From DATKPC01 sp035524275 (GTDB lineage Bacteria > Pseudomonadota > Gammaproteobacteria > Burkholderiales > Burkholderiaceae_F): a DNA stretch of 36,407 bases. Below the pieces are notes generated by a model that did no database searches, was not told where the DNA came from, and was given only the letters and a program-made list of their open reading frames with translations. The stretch spans positions 1 through 36,407 of the forward strand of contig DATKPC010000129.1 of the NCBI GenBank assembly GCA_035524275.1, given 5' to 3'. The first letter of the stretch is position 1, and every line of letters begins with the position of its first letter. Both the position numbers and the translations under genes were made by a program. Shown here piece after piece: positions 26,722-34,960 of this stretch.

Positions 26722-27866
26722 GCCCGCCGGCGGTCGCTCGACCGCTCGTCGCGGTGGCGGCACTGGCCCTGCTCGCCGCCGTCACCGGCGGCCTGCTGCG
26801 GGCCGGCGCGCTGTCGTTCGCGACGCTTCTCTCGCCGCTTCTCGAGTCGCCGATTGCGACGGTCGCCGGCCGCGCGGCGGCATCGCATGCGGGCCTGGTG
26901 GTCTGCGGATTCCTGGGCACGGTCATCGGCATCGAGCGCGCCATCGCGCTCAAGTCGCCCTTCGCGTTCGCCGCGCCGCTCGCCGCGGCCAGCGGTGCGC
27001 TGCTGGCGCTCGCCGGCTTCGGCGAAGGCGCCGGCGCGTGCTGGCTGCTGGCGGCCGCCGCGTTCACCGGCGTCAACATCGCGGTCGTCCGGCGCCAGCC
27101 CGCGGCGCATACGCGGCTGCTGCTCGCGAGCGCGCTCGCATGGCTTGGCGGCTGCTTGGCATTCGCGTTCGGCGCACCGTCGGAGCCCGTCGACGCCGCA
27201 TGGCTCGCGTTCCTCGTGCTGACGATCGTGGCCGAGCGGCTCGACATGGCGCGTCTCGCGGCGGGCGTCGCGCGGCGGTCCGGCCGACCGATGCGCCGGC
27301 TGTGGGCGGCGGTCGCGGCGCTGCTGCTCGGCGCAACGCTGGCCGCGCCGCTGCCACGCGCCGGTGGCGTGCTGTACGGCGCGGCGCTGTGCCTGCTCGC
27401 GGCGTGGCTCCTGCAATACGACATTGCGCGGCGGACGGTGCGCGCGGGCGGCCTGGCCCGCTTCATCGCGCTCTGCCTGCTCGCCGGCTACGGCTGGCTC
27501 GCGTTGGGCGGACTGGCCTGGGGCGCGACGGCGCTCGGCGCGCCATGGCGCGACCTCGCGCTCCACGCGCTCGGGCTGGGCTTCGTGTTCGGGATGGTGA
27601 TGGGCCATGCGCCGGTGATCCTGCCGGCGATTGCGCGCATCCGCCTGCGGTTCGGCTGGCCCTTCTACGCCGCGTTCGCCGCGCTCCATGGGAGCCTCGC
27701 GGCGCGCGTCGTCGCCGATCTCGCGCACCCCGGCGGGCTTGCCATGGCCGCGGCGCTGAACGCCGCGGCGCTGCTCGTCTTCGTCGCGTCGGTGATCGCC
27801 GGCGCCGTCGGCGCGGTGGAACCGCCGGCGACGCGGAAGCGCCCGCCCCCGCGCCCCGCGGCGTGA
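26715..27866 (+). CDS. NnrS-like polytopic membrane protein
   Basis: A 383-residue membrane protein with about eleven hydrophobic helices. The C-terminal LHALGLGFVFGMVMGHAPVILPAI (around 290-314) resembles the conserved histidine helix of NnrS (IGxxxxMxxxxALGHTGR region), and overall helix layout is similar, but the FRPFYL and WHAHEM motifs of true NnrS are missing. I regard it as a distant NnrS relative of unknown role. The ATG at 26715 overlaps the DUF59 gene by 7 bases, indicating translational coupling. Its position behind norB suggests a role in NO or metal homeostasis. The last 20 residues are Arg/Pro-rich. Confidence 0.75.
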   Translation: MVSPPAVARPLVAVAALALLAAVTGGLLRAGALSFATLLSPLLESPIATVAGRAAASHAGLVVCGFLGTVIGIERAIALKSPFAFAAPLAAASGALLALAGFGEGAGACWLLAAAAFTGVNIAVVRRQPAAHTRLLLASALAWLGGCLAFAFGAPSEPVDAAWLAFLVLTIVAERLDMARLAAGVARRSGRPMRRLWAAVAALLLGATLAAPLPRAGGVLYGAALCLLAAWLLQYDIARRTVRAGGLARFIALCLLAGYGWLALGGLAWGATALGAPWRDLALHALGLGFVFGMVMGHAPVILPAIARIRLRFGWPFYAAFAALHGSLAARVVADLAHPGGLAMAAALNAAALLVFVASVIAGAVGAVEPPATRKRPPPRPAA

Positions 27867-27880
27867 TATGGTCCGGCGCC

Positions 27881-29467
27881 ATGAGCGAGGCGCCGCCCTT
27901 TCGCGACTTCCCGTCGCTGGTCGCCGACCAGGCGCGTCGCCGACCGCAGGCCATCGCGATCATCGACGGATCCCGCCGTCTCGCCTACGGCGAGTTCGAC
28001 CGGCGGATCGATCGCGCCGCCGCCGCGCTGCAACGCGACGGCTTCACGCCGCGCCAGGTCGTCGCGATCTGCGCGGCAACGAGCAGCGACTACCTCGTCG
28101 TCTTCGCCGGCGCGCTGCGGGCAGGCCTCACCGTCGCGCCGCTGGCGCCCGGGTCGACCGCGGAGCAACTCGCCGCGATGGCCGCCGATGCGGACGCCGT
28201 CGCCGTCTTCGTCGATGCGGCGGTCGCGGCGTCATCGGTCCGATGGCCGGCGTCCGCCCGGATCGTCCACCTGGACGTTCCGGACGGCGAGCGTTCGCCG
28301 ACGAACCTTCCGTTCGAGGCCTGGCTGGGCGACCCGGACGCCGCGCCTCCGCGCCCGGTGACGATCGATCCGCGCTCGACGTTCAACCTGATCTACTCGT
28401 CCGGCACGACGGGGACGCCGAAGGGCATCGAGCAGTCGCACGAGATGCGCTGGGGGCACATTCACCGCGCGACGATCTTCGGCTACGGCCCGGACGCGGT
28501 CACGCTGGTCGCGACCCCGCTCTACAGCAACACGACGCTCGTCGCCGCGATACCGACGCTGGCGCACGGCGGCTGCCTCGTCCTGATGGCCAGGTTCGAC
28601 GTCGCCGCCTTCCTCGAACTGGCGCAACGGCATCGCGCCACGCACGCGATGCTGGTGCCGGTGCAGTACCAGCGCCTGATGGCCTATCCGCAGTTCGACG
28701 CCTTCGACCTGTCGTCGTTCCAGTGCAAGTTCAGCACCAGCGCGCCGTTCCACGCGGCGCTGAAGGCCGACGTGCTGCGGCGCTGGCCGGGCGCGCTGGT
28801 CGAGTATTACGGAATGACCGAAGGCGGCGGGACCTGCGTCCTGCAGGCGCACCTGCGCCCGGACAAGCTGCACACGGTCGGCCAGCCGGCCGAGGGCCAT
28901 GACATCCGGCTGATCGACGAGGACGGCCGGGAAGTCCCGCGGGCGCCGGGCGGCGCGAGCGCGGCGGCCGGCGAAGTCGTCGGACGTTCGCCCGGAATGA
29001 TGATGTCCGGCTACCACAAGCGGCCGGAGCTGACCGCGCAGGCGGAGTGGCACGATGCGCAGGGGCGCCGCTACATCCGCACCGGCGACATCGGGCGCTT
29101 CGACGACGAAGGTTTCCTGGTGCTGGTCGATCGTCGCAAGGACATGATCATCAGTGGCGGCTTCAACATCTACCCGAGCGACCTGGAAGCGGTGCTGCGC
29201 CAGCACCCGGCAGTCGCTGACGTCGCGGTCGTCGGCGTCGCCTCGGAGGCCTGGGGTGAAACGCCGGTCGCCTTCGTCGTTCGGCGCGCGGGCGCGCCGG
29301 AGACCGCCGAAGCGCTTCGCGCGTGGGCCAACGAGCGCGTCGGCAAGACGCAGCGGATCGCCGGCCTTCGCCTCGTCGAGGACCTGCCGCGCAGCGCGAT
29401 CGGCAAGATCCTGAAGCGCGAACTGCGCGACGCCTGGACGCGGGAGTCCGCGACCCCCGGCGACTGA
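27881..29467 (+). CDS. AMP-binding acyl-CoA synthetase-like enzyme
   Basis: A 528-residue member of the ANL adenylating family. The P-loop-like IYSSGTTGTPKG is at 171-182, then EYYGMTEGGG near 309, TGDIGRFDDEG near 408, the hinge DRRKDMIISGGFNIYPSDLE near 420-440, and the C-terminal catalytic lysine K509 in SAIGKILKREL. All active-site motifs are intact. It most probably activates a carboxylic acid (fatty or aromatic) to its CoA thioester, but the substrate cannot be named. It starts 14 bases after the NnrS-like gene yet looks functionally separate, and is followed 11 bases later by the reductase-like gene, so those two are likely partners. Confidence 0.9.
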   Translation: MSEAPPFRDFPSLVADQARRRPQAIAIIDGSRRLAYGEFDRRIDRAAAALQRDGFTPRQVVAICAATSSDYLVVFAGALRAGLTVAPLAPGSTAEQLAAMAADADAVAVFVDAAVAASSVRWPASARIVHLDVPDGERSPTNLPFEAWLGDPDAAPPRPVTIDPRSTFNLIYSSGTTGTPKGIEQSHEMRWGHIHRATIFGYGPDAVTLVATPLYSNTTLVAAIPTLAHGGCLVLMARFDVAAFLELAQRHRATHAMLVPVQYQRLMAYPQFDAFDLSSFQCKFSTSAPFHAALKADVLRRWPGALVEYYGMTEGGGTCVLQAHLRPDKLHTVGQPAEGHDIRLIDEDGREVPRAPGGASAAAGEVVGRSPGMMMSGYHKRPELTAQAEWHDAQGRRYIRTGDIGRFDDEGFLVLVDRRKDMIISGGFNIYPSDLEAVLRQHPAVADVAVVGVASEAWGETPVAFVVRRAGAPETAEALRAWANERVGKTQRIAGLRLVEDLPRSAIGKILKRELRDAWTRESATPGD

Positions 29468-29478
29468 TCGGCGGCGTC

Positions 29479-30765
29479 GTGGACCGTCGCTACGACGTCG
29501 TGCTGTTCGGCGCCACCGGATTCACCGGAAGCCTCGTCGCCGAATACCTCCACGGGCGGCTTGGCGCCGGCGGCGACGTCACGTGGGCGATCGCCGGGCG
29601 CGATGCGGAGAAACTCGGCGCGGTCCGAAAGCGAATCGGCGCCGCCGCGCTACCCGTCATCGTCGGCAACGCCACCGATCCGTCGTCGCTCGCGGCGCTG
29701 GTCGCGCAGGCCCGCGTCGTCATCTCGACGGTCGGCCCCTACCAGGTGCATGGCACGGCGCTCGTTACCGCCTGCGCGCAGGCGGGCACCGACTACGTCG
29801 ACCTCTGCGGCGAGCCGGGCTGGATGGCGCGCATGATCGGCGAGCTCGACGCGCCCGCGCGTCGCAGCGGCGCCCGCATCGTCTTCTCCTGCGGCTTCGA
29901 TTCGATCCCCTTCGACCTCGGCGTGCTGTACCTGCAGGAGGCGGCGCGCGAGCGTCTCGGCGGGCCGCTGGTGCGCGTCCGCGGGCTCGTGCGATCGATG
30001 CGCGGCAGCTTCTCCGGCGGCACGGTCGCGAGCCTGCTCGCGACGCTCGACGCGATGCGCGACGACCCGAAGCTGGCGCCGCTGATGGCGGATCCGTTCG
30101 CGTTGACGCCCGGATTCCGCGGGCCGCCGCAGCCGGACGAGCGCGGCGCCACGTACGATCGCGTCGCGAACGCGTGGACCGCTCCTTTCGTGATGGCGCC
30201 GATCAATACGAAGAATGTCCATCGGACCCACGCGCTGCGGGGCCACCCGTGGGGACGCGACTTCGTCTACGACGAGCGGATGTCCTGCGGCGACGGGCCG
30301 CGCGGCGCGCGGCGTGCCCGCGCCGCCGCGCGCGCCGGCAGGATCCAGGAGGCCGCGCTCGGCTTCGCGCCGACACGCGCGTTGCTGAGCCGGTTCGTGC
30401 TGCCCAAACCGGGCGAGGGCCCGGGGCCGCGCGAGCGCGAAGCCGGCCGCTACGACGTGCTGTTCGTCGGCACGACGCCGGACGGCCGCGAACTTCGGGC
30501 GTCGGTGAAGGGCGACCGCGACCCGGGCTACGGGTCGACGTCGAAGATGATCGCGGAGGCGGCGCTGTGCCTCACCCTCGACGTCGACCGGATGCGGACG
30601 CCGGGCGGTGTCTGGACGCCGGGCTCGGCGATGGGTTTGACGCTGGTGCCCCGGCTGCAGCAGTGGGCGGGGCTGCAATTCGCGCTGGAGGATGCGGGCG
30701 GGGACCCTCTCCCCCACCCCTCTCCCGCTTCGCGGGCGAGGGGCGTTCCATCGTCAGCCCTATGA
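29479..30765 (+). CDS. Saccharopine dehydrogenase-family reductase (trans-acting enoyl reductase-like)
   Basis: A 428-residue Rossmann-fold protein. The NAD(P)-binding motif LFGATGFTGSLVAEYL is at 9-24, followed by WAIAGRDAEKL, VVISTVGPYQVHG, YVDLCGEPGWM and FSCGFDSIPFDLG, the pattern of the saccharopine-dehydrogenase-like proteins that include the mycobacterial trans-acting enoyl reductase. The start is GTG 29479. The last 20 or so residues (from GDPLPHPSPASRARG) are encoded by REP copy 2, so the original C-terminus has been replaced or extended by the repeat; the natural end should be close to LQFALEDA. It pairs with the upstream acyl-CoA-ligase-like gene in a probable lipid-related transcript. 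The reaction is not established. Confidence 0.88.
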   Translation: MDRRYDVVLFGATGFTGSLVAEYLHGRLGAGGDVTWAIAGRDAEKLGAVRKRIGAAALPVIVGNATDPSSLAALVAQARVVISTVGPYQVHGTALVTACAQAGTDYVDLCGEPGWMARMIGELDAPARRSGARIVFSCGFDSIPFDLGVLYLQEAARERLGGPLVRVRGLVRSMRGSFSGGTVASLLATLDAMRDDPKLAPLMADPFALTPGFRGPPQPDERGATYDRVANAWTAPFVMAPINTKNVHRTHALRGHPWGRDFVYDERMSCGDGPRGARRARAAARAGRIQEAALGFAPTRALLSRFVLPKPGEGPGPREREAGRYDVLFVGTTPDGRELRASVKGDRDPGYGSTSKMIAEAALCLTLDVDRMRTPGGVWTPGSAMGLTLVPRLQQWAGLQFALEDAGGDPLPHPSPASRARGVPSSAL

Positions 30766-30833
30766 ACGGTGCCTCAATTCTCGACCCCGGATCGCCCGTC
30801 GCCCGCGAAGCGGGAGAGGGGTGGGGCAGAGGG
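30704..30833. repeat. REP-type palindrome pair, copy 2
   Basis: The left arm begins at 30704 (ACCCTCTCCCCCACCCC, then CTCCCGCTTCGCGGGCGAGG) and the right arm, in inverse orientation, ends at 30833. The arms match those of copies 1 and 3. The left arm lies inside the 3' end of the reductase gene and provides its stop region; the whole lies between convergent genes and may act as a transcription barrier. Confidence 0.9.
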
Positions 30834-30848
30834 CCGCCGCCCGCCACC

Positions 30849-31163
30849 TCACCCGACCACGACCTCGCTGATCTGCACCAGCGGCGTCAGGTCGGTGTAG
30901 TTCGGAATGTCGCCCATGATGTCCTTCACGTTCGGGCCGAAGCCCGCCTGGAACGCCTCCACCGAATCGCAGAAGATGTGGCACATCCCGACGTAGACCG
31001 GCGGCGAACCCGGCGCGCCGCCGGCGAGGCCGCGATCGACCGTGTAGAACTTGCACGCGTCGCCCATCTTCGCCTTGACGAGCGGCATGTGCTTGTCACG
31101 GTAGTAGTCGTGGTCGAATCGGGCGCCGGGCTTGTGCGGGTACATGACGCTGACCTTGATCAT
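30849..31163 (-). CDS. EthD-family protein
   Basis: A 104-residue small dimeric alpha/beta-barrel-type protein. MIKVSVMYPHKPGARFDHDYYRDKHMPLV is the family's N-terminal block, with the conserved DHDYYRDKHMPL, and the C-terminal half has a phenylalanine-rich stretch (AFQAGFGPNVKDIMGDIPNYT). EthD-type proteins occur in ether- and aromatic-degradation gene sets and some act as small cyclases or oxygenases; no specific reaction can be assigned. The ATG at 31163 has a textbook AGGAGG ribosome site. It lies downstream of the cytochrome c peroxidase gene on the same strand but behind a terminator, so it probably has its own promoter. Confidence 0.88.
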   Translation of the reverse strand: MIKVSVMYPHKPGARFDHDYYRDKHMPLVKAKMGDACKFYTVDRGLAGGAPGSPPVYVGMCHIFCDSVEAFQAGFGPNVKDIMGDIPNYTDLTPLVQISEVVVG

Positions 31164-31247
31164 CCTGCCTCCTCGGGTTGGGGCTTGCCGGCCGGCCAGT
31201 GTGCACGGCGCCCCCGAACGAAGCAAGGACCGCCGCAGCGTGCAAGA

Positions 31248-31270
31248 AAAAGGGCCGCGACGGCGGCCCC
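31248..31270 (-). terminator. Intrinsic terminator of the cytochrome c peroxidase gene
   Basis: GGGCCGC at 31253-31259 pairs with GCGGCCC at 31264-31270 around a GACG loop. Read on the minus strand the stem is followed by five T (the A-run 31248-31252). It starts about 32 bases after the peroxidase stop. Confidence 0.8.
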
Positions 31271-31302
31271 CGGGGAAGACGATTTCGAAACGGCGCCGCG
31301 GC

Positions 31303-32298
31303 CTATTTCTTCGCGAACGGCTGCGGACGCGGCGTCGAATCCGACGACGGCGGCAGGATCGGCAGCGGGAAGTTCGGCTGGTCGCCCGTCAGCGTCTTCA
31401 GGAACGCGACGATCTTCGCGTTGTCCTCGTCGGAGAATTTCTTGCCGAGCTGGATCCGGCCCATCGTGTCGACGGCTTCCTTCAGCGTGTTCGCCGCGCC
31501 GTCGTGGAAGTACGGATAGGTCAGCTCGACATTGCGCAGCGTCGGCACCTTGAACTTGAAGCGGTCGGCATCCGCGCCGGTGACGGCGACGCGCCCTTCG
31601 GCGGGGCTCGAGGCCTTGTACGGCTCGACGAGGCCCATCTTCTGGAACGAATTGCCGCCGACAGCCGGGCCGTTGTGGCACGCGACGCAGCCGCTTTCCT
31701 TGAACAGCTTGTAGCCCGCGAGCTCGGTCGGCGTCAGCGCGTTGGCGTCGCCCTTCAACCACTTGTCGAAGCGCGAATTCGGCGTGACCAGCGTGTCCTC
31801 GAACGCGGCGATCGCCTTCGTCACTTCGTCGATCGTGATCTTGTCGTTGCCGAAGACCGTCTTGAATTCGTCGACGTAGCCGGGGATCGACTGCAGCACT
31901 TCGACCGCCAGGACATGGCTCGATGCCATCTCGCCCGGATTCGCGATCGGGCCACCGGCCTGGGCCTGCAGGTCCTTCGCACGGCCATCCCAGAACTGCG
32001 CGAGGTTCAGCGTCGAATTGAGTACCGTCGGCGCATTGATCGGCCCCTGGTTCCAGTTGTGGCCGATCGAGGTCTTCAGGTTGTCGGTGCCGCCCATCGA
32101 CAGGTTGTGGCACGAATTGCAGGAAATGAAGCCGGACTTGGACAGCCGCGGATCGAAGAACAGCTTGCGCCCGAGGTCGACCATCGCCGGATTCGCGATC
32201 TTCACTTCCGGAAGCGGCTTGATCGGCTCTTCCATCACCGCCCATGCCGCGCTCGCGCCGAACAGCGCCAGCGTTGCCGCGAGGATGCGGAGTTTCAT
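31303..32298 (-). CDS. ccp: Di-heme cytochrome c peroxidase
   Basis: A 331-residue periplasmic enzyme that reduces hydrogen peroxide with electrons from cytochrome c. A signal peptide covers about 1-20 (ASAAWA). Two heme-c motifs are CNSCH at 60-64 and CVACH at 204-208. LGRKLFFDPRLSKSG precedes the first, and PTLRNVELTYPYFHDG plus DTMGRIQLGKKF supply the usual second-domain features with M279 as a likely axial ligand. The C-terminal tail (PPSSDSTPRPQPFAKK) is longer than usual and proline-rich. GGGAG 8 bases before the ATG is the ribosome site. FNR-like boxes upstream suggest induction at low oxygen, as is known for ccp genes in Pseudomonas and relatives. Confidence 0.94.
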   Translation of the reverse strand: MKLRILAATLALFGASAAWAVMEEPIKPLPEVKIANPAMVDLGRKLFFDPRLSKSGFISCNSCHNLSMGGTDNLKTSIGHNWNQGPINAPTVLNSTLNLAQFWDGRAKDLQAQAGGPIANPGEMASSHVLAVEVLQSIPGYVDEFKTVFGNDKITIDEVTKAIAAFEDTLVTPNSRFDKWLKGDANALTPTELAGYKLFKESGCVACHNGPAVGGNSFQKMGLVEPYKASSPAEGRVAVTGADADRFKFKVPTLRNVELTYPYFHDGAANTLKEAVDTMGRIQLGKKFSDEDNAKIVAFLKTLTGDQPNFPLPILPPSSDSTPRPQPFAKK

Positions 32299-32324
32299 CT
32301 GATGTTCTCCCGACAGGTTTCTTG

Positions 32325-32381
32325 TTGAGACACCTCAATCACTCTAGGCGTCCCCCACCGGGAATTGCTGACTTGCGTCAA
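32325..32381 (-). promoter_or_regulatory. Candidate FNR-type promoter of the cytochrome c peroxidase gene
   Basis: On the minus strand the segment 32381-32368 reads TTGAC-GCAA-GTCAG, one good and one poor FNR half-site. About 31 bases downstream centre to centre is TAGAGT (32346-32341), a fair -10, which is the spacing expected of a class II FNR promoter with a leader of about 35 bases. A second palindrome, TTGAG-ACAC-CTCAA at 32325-32338, lies close to the inferred start and may be a repressing site. Confidence 0.5.
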
Positions 32382-32447
32382 CGATGTCGAGAGGGTTTTT
32401 CGATCGCTCGATCGGCGGTTCCGATCGCCCCCGATCGCGTCGCCGTC

Positions 32448-33779
32448 CTAGGGCCGCGCGACTCCGCCACGAATCCGCCGCGCCTCGATATAGAAACGCT
32501 TCTCGTGCGCTTCGCCCATCGAGAACGTCTTGCGCGGCAGCGGACCGCCGCGAACGACCAACCCGAGCAGTTCGTCCTTGGCGACGGCATCGAGATGGAA
32601 GCCGATCCGGTCGGCGGCAGCCGTCGATTGCTGCTCCAGGACATCGTCGCCATGGATGTAGTCGACTTCGCGCGCACCGCCGCGCGCGATCAGTTCGTCG
32701 ATGAACGGCTGGAACGTACCGACCCCGGTGGCGGCCTGCGGCTGCGCGACCTCGACGACGCTGTAGCGCTGACCCGGGCCGACCAGCCCCGCGGCGTGGC
32801 CGCGGCCGCGCACCGTGCGCAGCCTTTCGCGCATCGCCGCGGCCGACGCGACGTCGAGGCACGCGAGCCGCGCGCCGAACGCGGCGGACAATGCCGCGCG
32901 AACGTCGGTCGAGACGCCGAACAGCAGCCGGTGGATCGGCGAGAACTCCAACGCGGCGTCGTGGATGTTCATGACCTCGACGAGCGCATAGCGGCTCGGA
33001 GCATCGCTGCCGACGGTTGCCCTGACGCGATTCCACAGCGTCTTGGCGGTCGCGAGCGAGTGGTTCCCGTCGCCGACCGCGAACAGGATCGGCGGCGTGC
33101 CTTCGGCGACGCCGTGCCGGAGCGCGAACGCCGCCGGATCGGCCAGCGCATCCAGCGCCTGCATCGCGCGTGCGGCGAGCGCATCGTCGATCGCGTAGCC
33201 CGCGACGTGCCCGCCGCCACGCATCAGGTCGGTCTCGTAGAGCCGGTTCAGCGCGCCGCGCGCCGCGGCGATCGGACCGATCACCGAATCGGCCGGATCG
33301 TCGATCAGCACGAGGACGTGCGGAAGTTCCAGTTCCGCGTCGCGCCGGATCTCGATGCGCGGCGCGAGGCGTGCGACGATCGTGCCCTCCGTCGGGCGCA
33401 CGAGGCTCGTCGAGGCGGGATCGAAGTCGTAGTGCTCCAGGTCGATCTCGAGCATCATGCCGCGACGGACGCGCCCGTCGATCGTGCGCTCGACGTAGAC
33501 CGCGCCGTCGTGCTCGACGAGCAGCCCGGCGGACAGGTACTGCCGCATGCTGTCCTGGATCCGGCCGATGCGCGCCGCGGCGTCGGCCGAGCCGAGGTAG
33601 ACCTCCGGGAAGATCAGGTGCAGCGTCGAGGGCGCATCGCCGACCTCGGCCTCGACATCGTGCCAGTACGCCGGCTCGGAGGTGTACTGGTCGCAGGCGA
33701 CGACGGCCCACTTTCGCAGGTCGAGATCGTGCCGCGGCAGCCAGATCCGGGGCAGCCTGAAACCGATGTTCGCGGACAT
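32448..33779 (-). CDS. DUF1015-family protein
   Basis: A 443-residue protein of the DUF1015 family, function unknown. The signature FAVGDGNHSLATAKTLW is at 233-249. Other typical blocks are WAVVACDQYTSEPAYW at 24-39, near the N-terminus, and YIHGDD towards the C-terminus. DUF1015 is thought of as a possible kinase- or phosphatase-like enzyme because of the GDGNH block, but this is speculative; in many bacteria it neighbours serine biosynthesis genes, which are not seen here. The upstream gap to modC is 92 bases on the same strand. The codon use is normal for the window. Confidence 0.9.
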   Translation of the reverse strand: MSANIGFRLPRIWLPRHDLDLRKWAVVACDQYTSEPAYWHDVEAEVGDAPSTLHLIFPEVYLGSADAAARIGRIQDSMRQYLSAGLLVEHDGAVYVERTIDGRVRRGMMLEIDLEHYDFDPASTSLVRPTEGTIVARLAPRIEIRRDAELELPHVLVLIDDPADSVIGPIAAARGALNRLYETDLMRGGGHVAGYAIDDALAARAMQALDALADPAAFALRHGVAEGTPPILFAVGDGNHSLATAKTLWNRVRATVGSDAPSRYALVEVMNIHDAALEFSPIHRLLFGVSTDVRAALSAAFGARLACLDVASAAAMRERLRTVRGRGHAAGLVGPGQRYSVVEVAQPQAATGVGTFQPFIDELIARGGAREVDYIHGDDVLEQQSTAAADRIGFHLDAVAKDELLGLVVRGGPLPRKTFSMGEAHEKRFYIEARRIRGGVARP

Positions 33780-33871
33780 GCGACGACCCCTCGCGCGATT
33801 TCGAAAAGCGCATCATATCGACGCGGCCGCGGCAAGGCGCCCGACGCGGAGCAGGGCGGATCGGCGACGCC

Positions 33872-34960
33872 CTACTCGTGGACCGCGACGCCCTTGATCT
33901 GCGCGAAGACCGCGCGCCCCGGCACGAGGTCCAGTTGCATGGCCGAGCGCCGCGTGACGCGCGCGAGCAGCGGCATCCCGGCGACGCTCAACCGCAGCAG
34001 GGTCCGGCCGTGTTCGTCGTCGCGGCGACCCGTGACCGTGGCCGCGACGACGTTCTGGATGCTCGTCTGGCGCGGCTCGACAAGTGCGATGCTGACGTCG
34101 CGCGCGGCGACCTGCACGCGGACTTCGGCGCCCGGCGGCCGGTCGACCTGCGCGACCCACAGGCTGCCGCCGGGAATCGCAAGCCGCGTCATCACGTCGC
34201 GCGGATCGTGTTCGGCGACCTGCGCGACGACGACGACGCCGGCGTCATCCGTTTCCGCCAGTGGCAGGTCCAGTCGCGCGCTGACGTCGCCGATCGGTCC
34301 GGCGGCGACGACACGGCCGTCCTTCAGGACGACCAGGTGGTCCGCGAGCCGCGCCACTTCCGGCATCAGGTGGCTCACGTAGACGATCGGCACGCCCGCG
34401 TCGTCGCGCAGCCCCTCGAGGTACGGCAGGAACTCGTTCTTGCGCGCGTCGTCGACGGCGGCGAGCGGCTCGTCGAGCAGTAGCAGGCGCGGGCTCGTGA
34501 GCAGCGCGCGCGCGATCGCCACGCGCTGGCGTTCGCCGCCCGACAGATTCGGCGGCCGCCGGTCCAGCAGGTTCTCGATACCCAGTCGCGGCACGACGTC
34601 ATCGAATGCGATCCGGCGCTGCGACGGCGCCAGTCGCCGAAAGCCGAACTCGAGATTGCCGCGAACGTTCAGGTGCTCGAACAACCGTGAATCCTGGAAC
34701 ACGTAGCCGATCGGGCGGCGGTGCGGCGCGACCGCGATGCCGCGCGCCGAATCGAGCCAGACCTCGTCGCCGAGCGCGACGCACCCGGTCGCCGCCGGCT
34801 CGAGGCCGGCGATGCCGCGCAGGCACGTCGTCTTGCCGCACCCGGACGCGCCGAACAGCGCGGTGACGCCGCGCGCCGGCAGGTCGAGGTCGACGTCGAC
34901 GCCGAAGCCGGACGGGAAGCCGAATTTCAGCGCAACCCGCAGGCCTGCCGCGGCACTCAC
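33872..34960 (-). CDS. modC: Molybdate ABC transporter ATP-binding protein ModC
   Basis: A 362-residue ABC ATPase that powers molybdate (or tungstate) import. Walker A GASGCGKT is at 37-44, the Q-loop in YVFQDSRLFEHLNVRGNLEFG near 86-106, the signature LSGGERQRVAIARALL at 139-154 and Walker B LLLLDEPLAAVD at 159-170, followed by a switch His in YVSHL. The C-terminal third is a MOP/TOBE domain (SIQNVVAATVTGR, VFAQIKGVAV) that senses or binds oxyanion, as in ModC. The start is GTG 34960, overlapping the modB stop by 4 bases as GTGA. RLFEHLNVRGNL is a phrase common in ModC. Regulation by ModE cannot be judged here. Confidence 0.95.
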   Translation of the reverse strand: MSAAAGLRVALKFGFPSGFGVDVDLDLPARGVTALFGASGCGKTTCLRGIAGLEPAATGCVALGDEVWLDSARGIAVAPHRRPIGYVFQDSRLFEHLNVRGNLEFGFRRLAPSQRRIAFDDVVPRLGIENLLDRRPPNLSGGERQRVAIARALLTSPRLLLLDEPLAAVDDARKNEFLPYLEGLRDDAGVPIVYVSHLMPEVARLADHLVVLKDGRVVAAGPIGDVSARLDLPLAETDDAGVVVVAQVAEHDPRDVMTRLAIPGGSLWVAQVDRPPGAEVRVQVAARDVSIALVEPRQTSIQNVVAATVTGRRDDEHGRTLLRLSVAGMPLLARVTRRSAMQLDLVPGRAVFAQIKGVAVHE

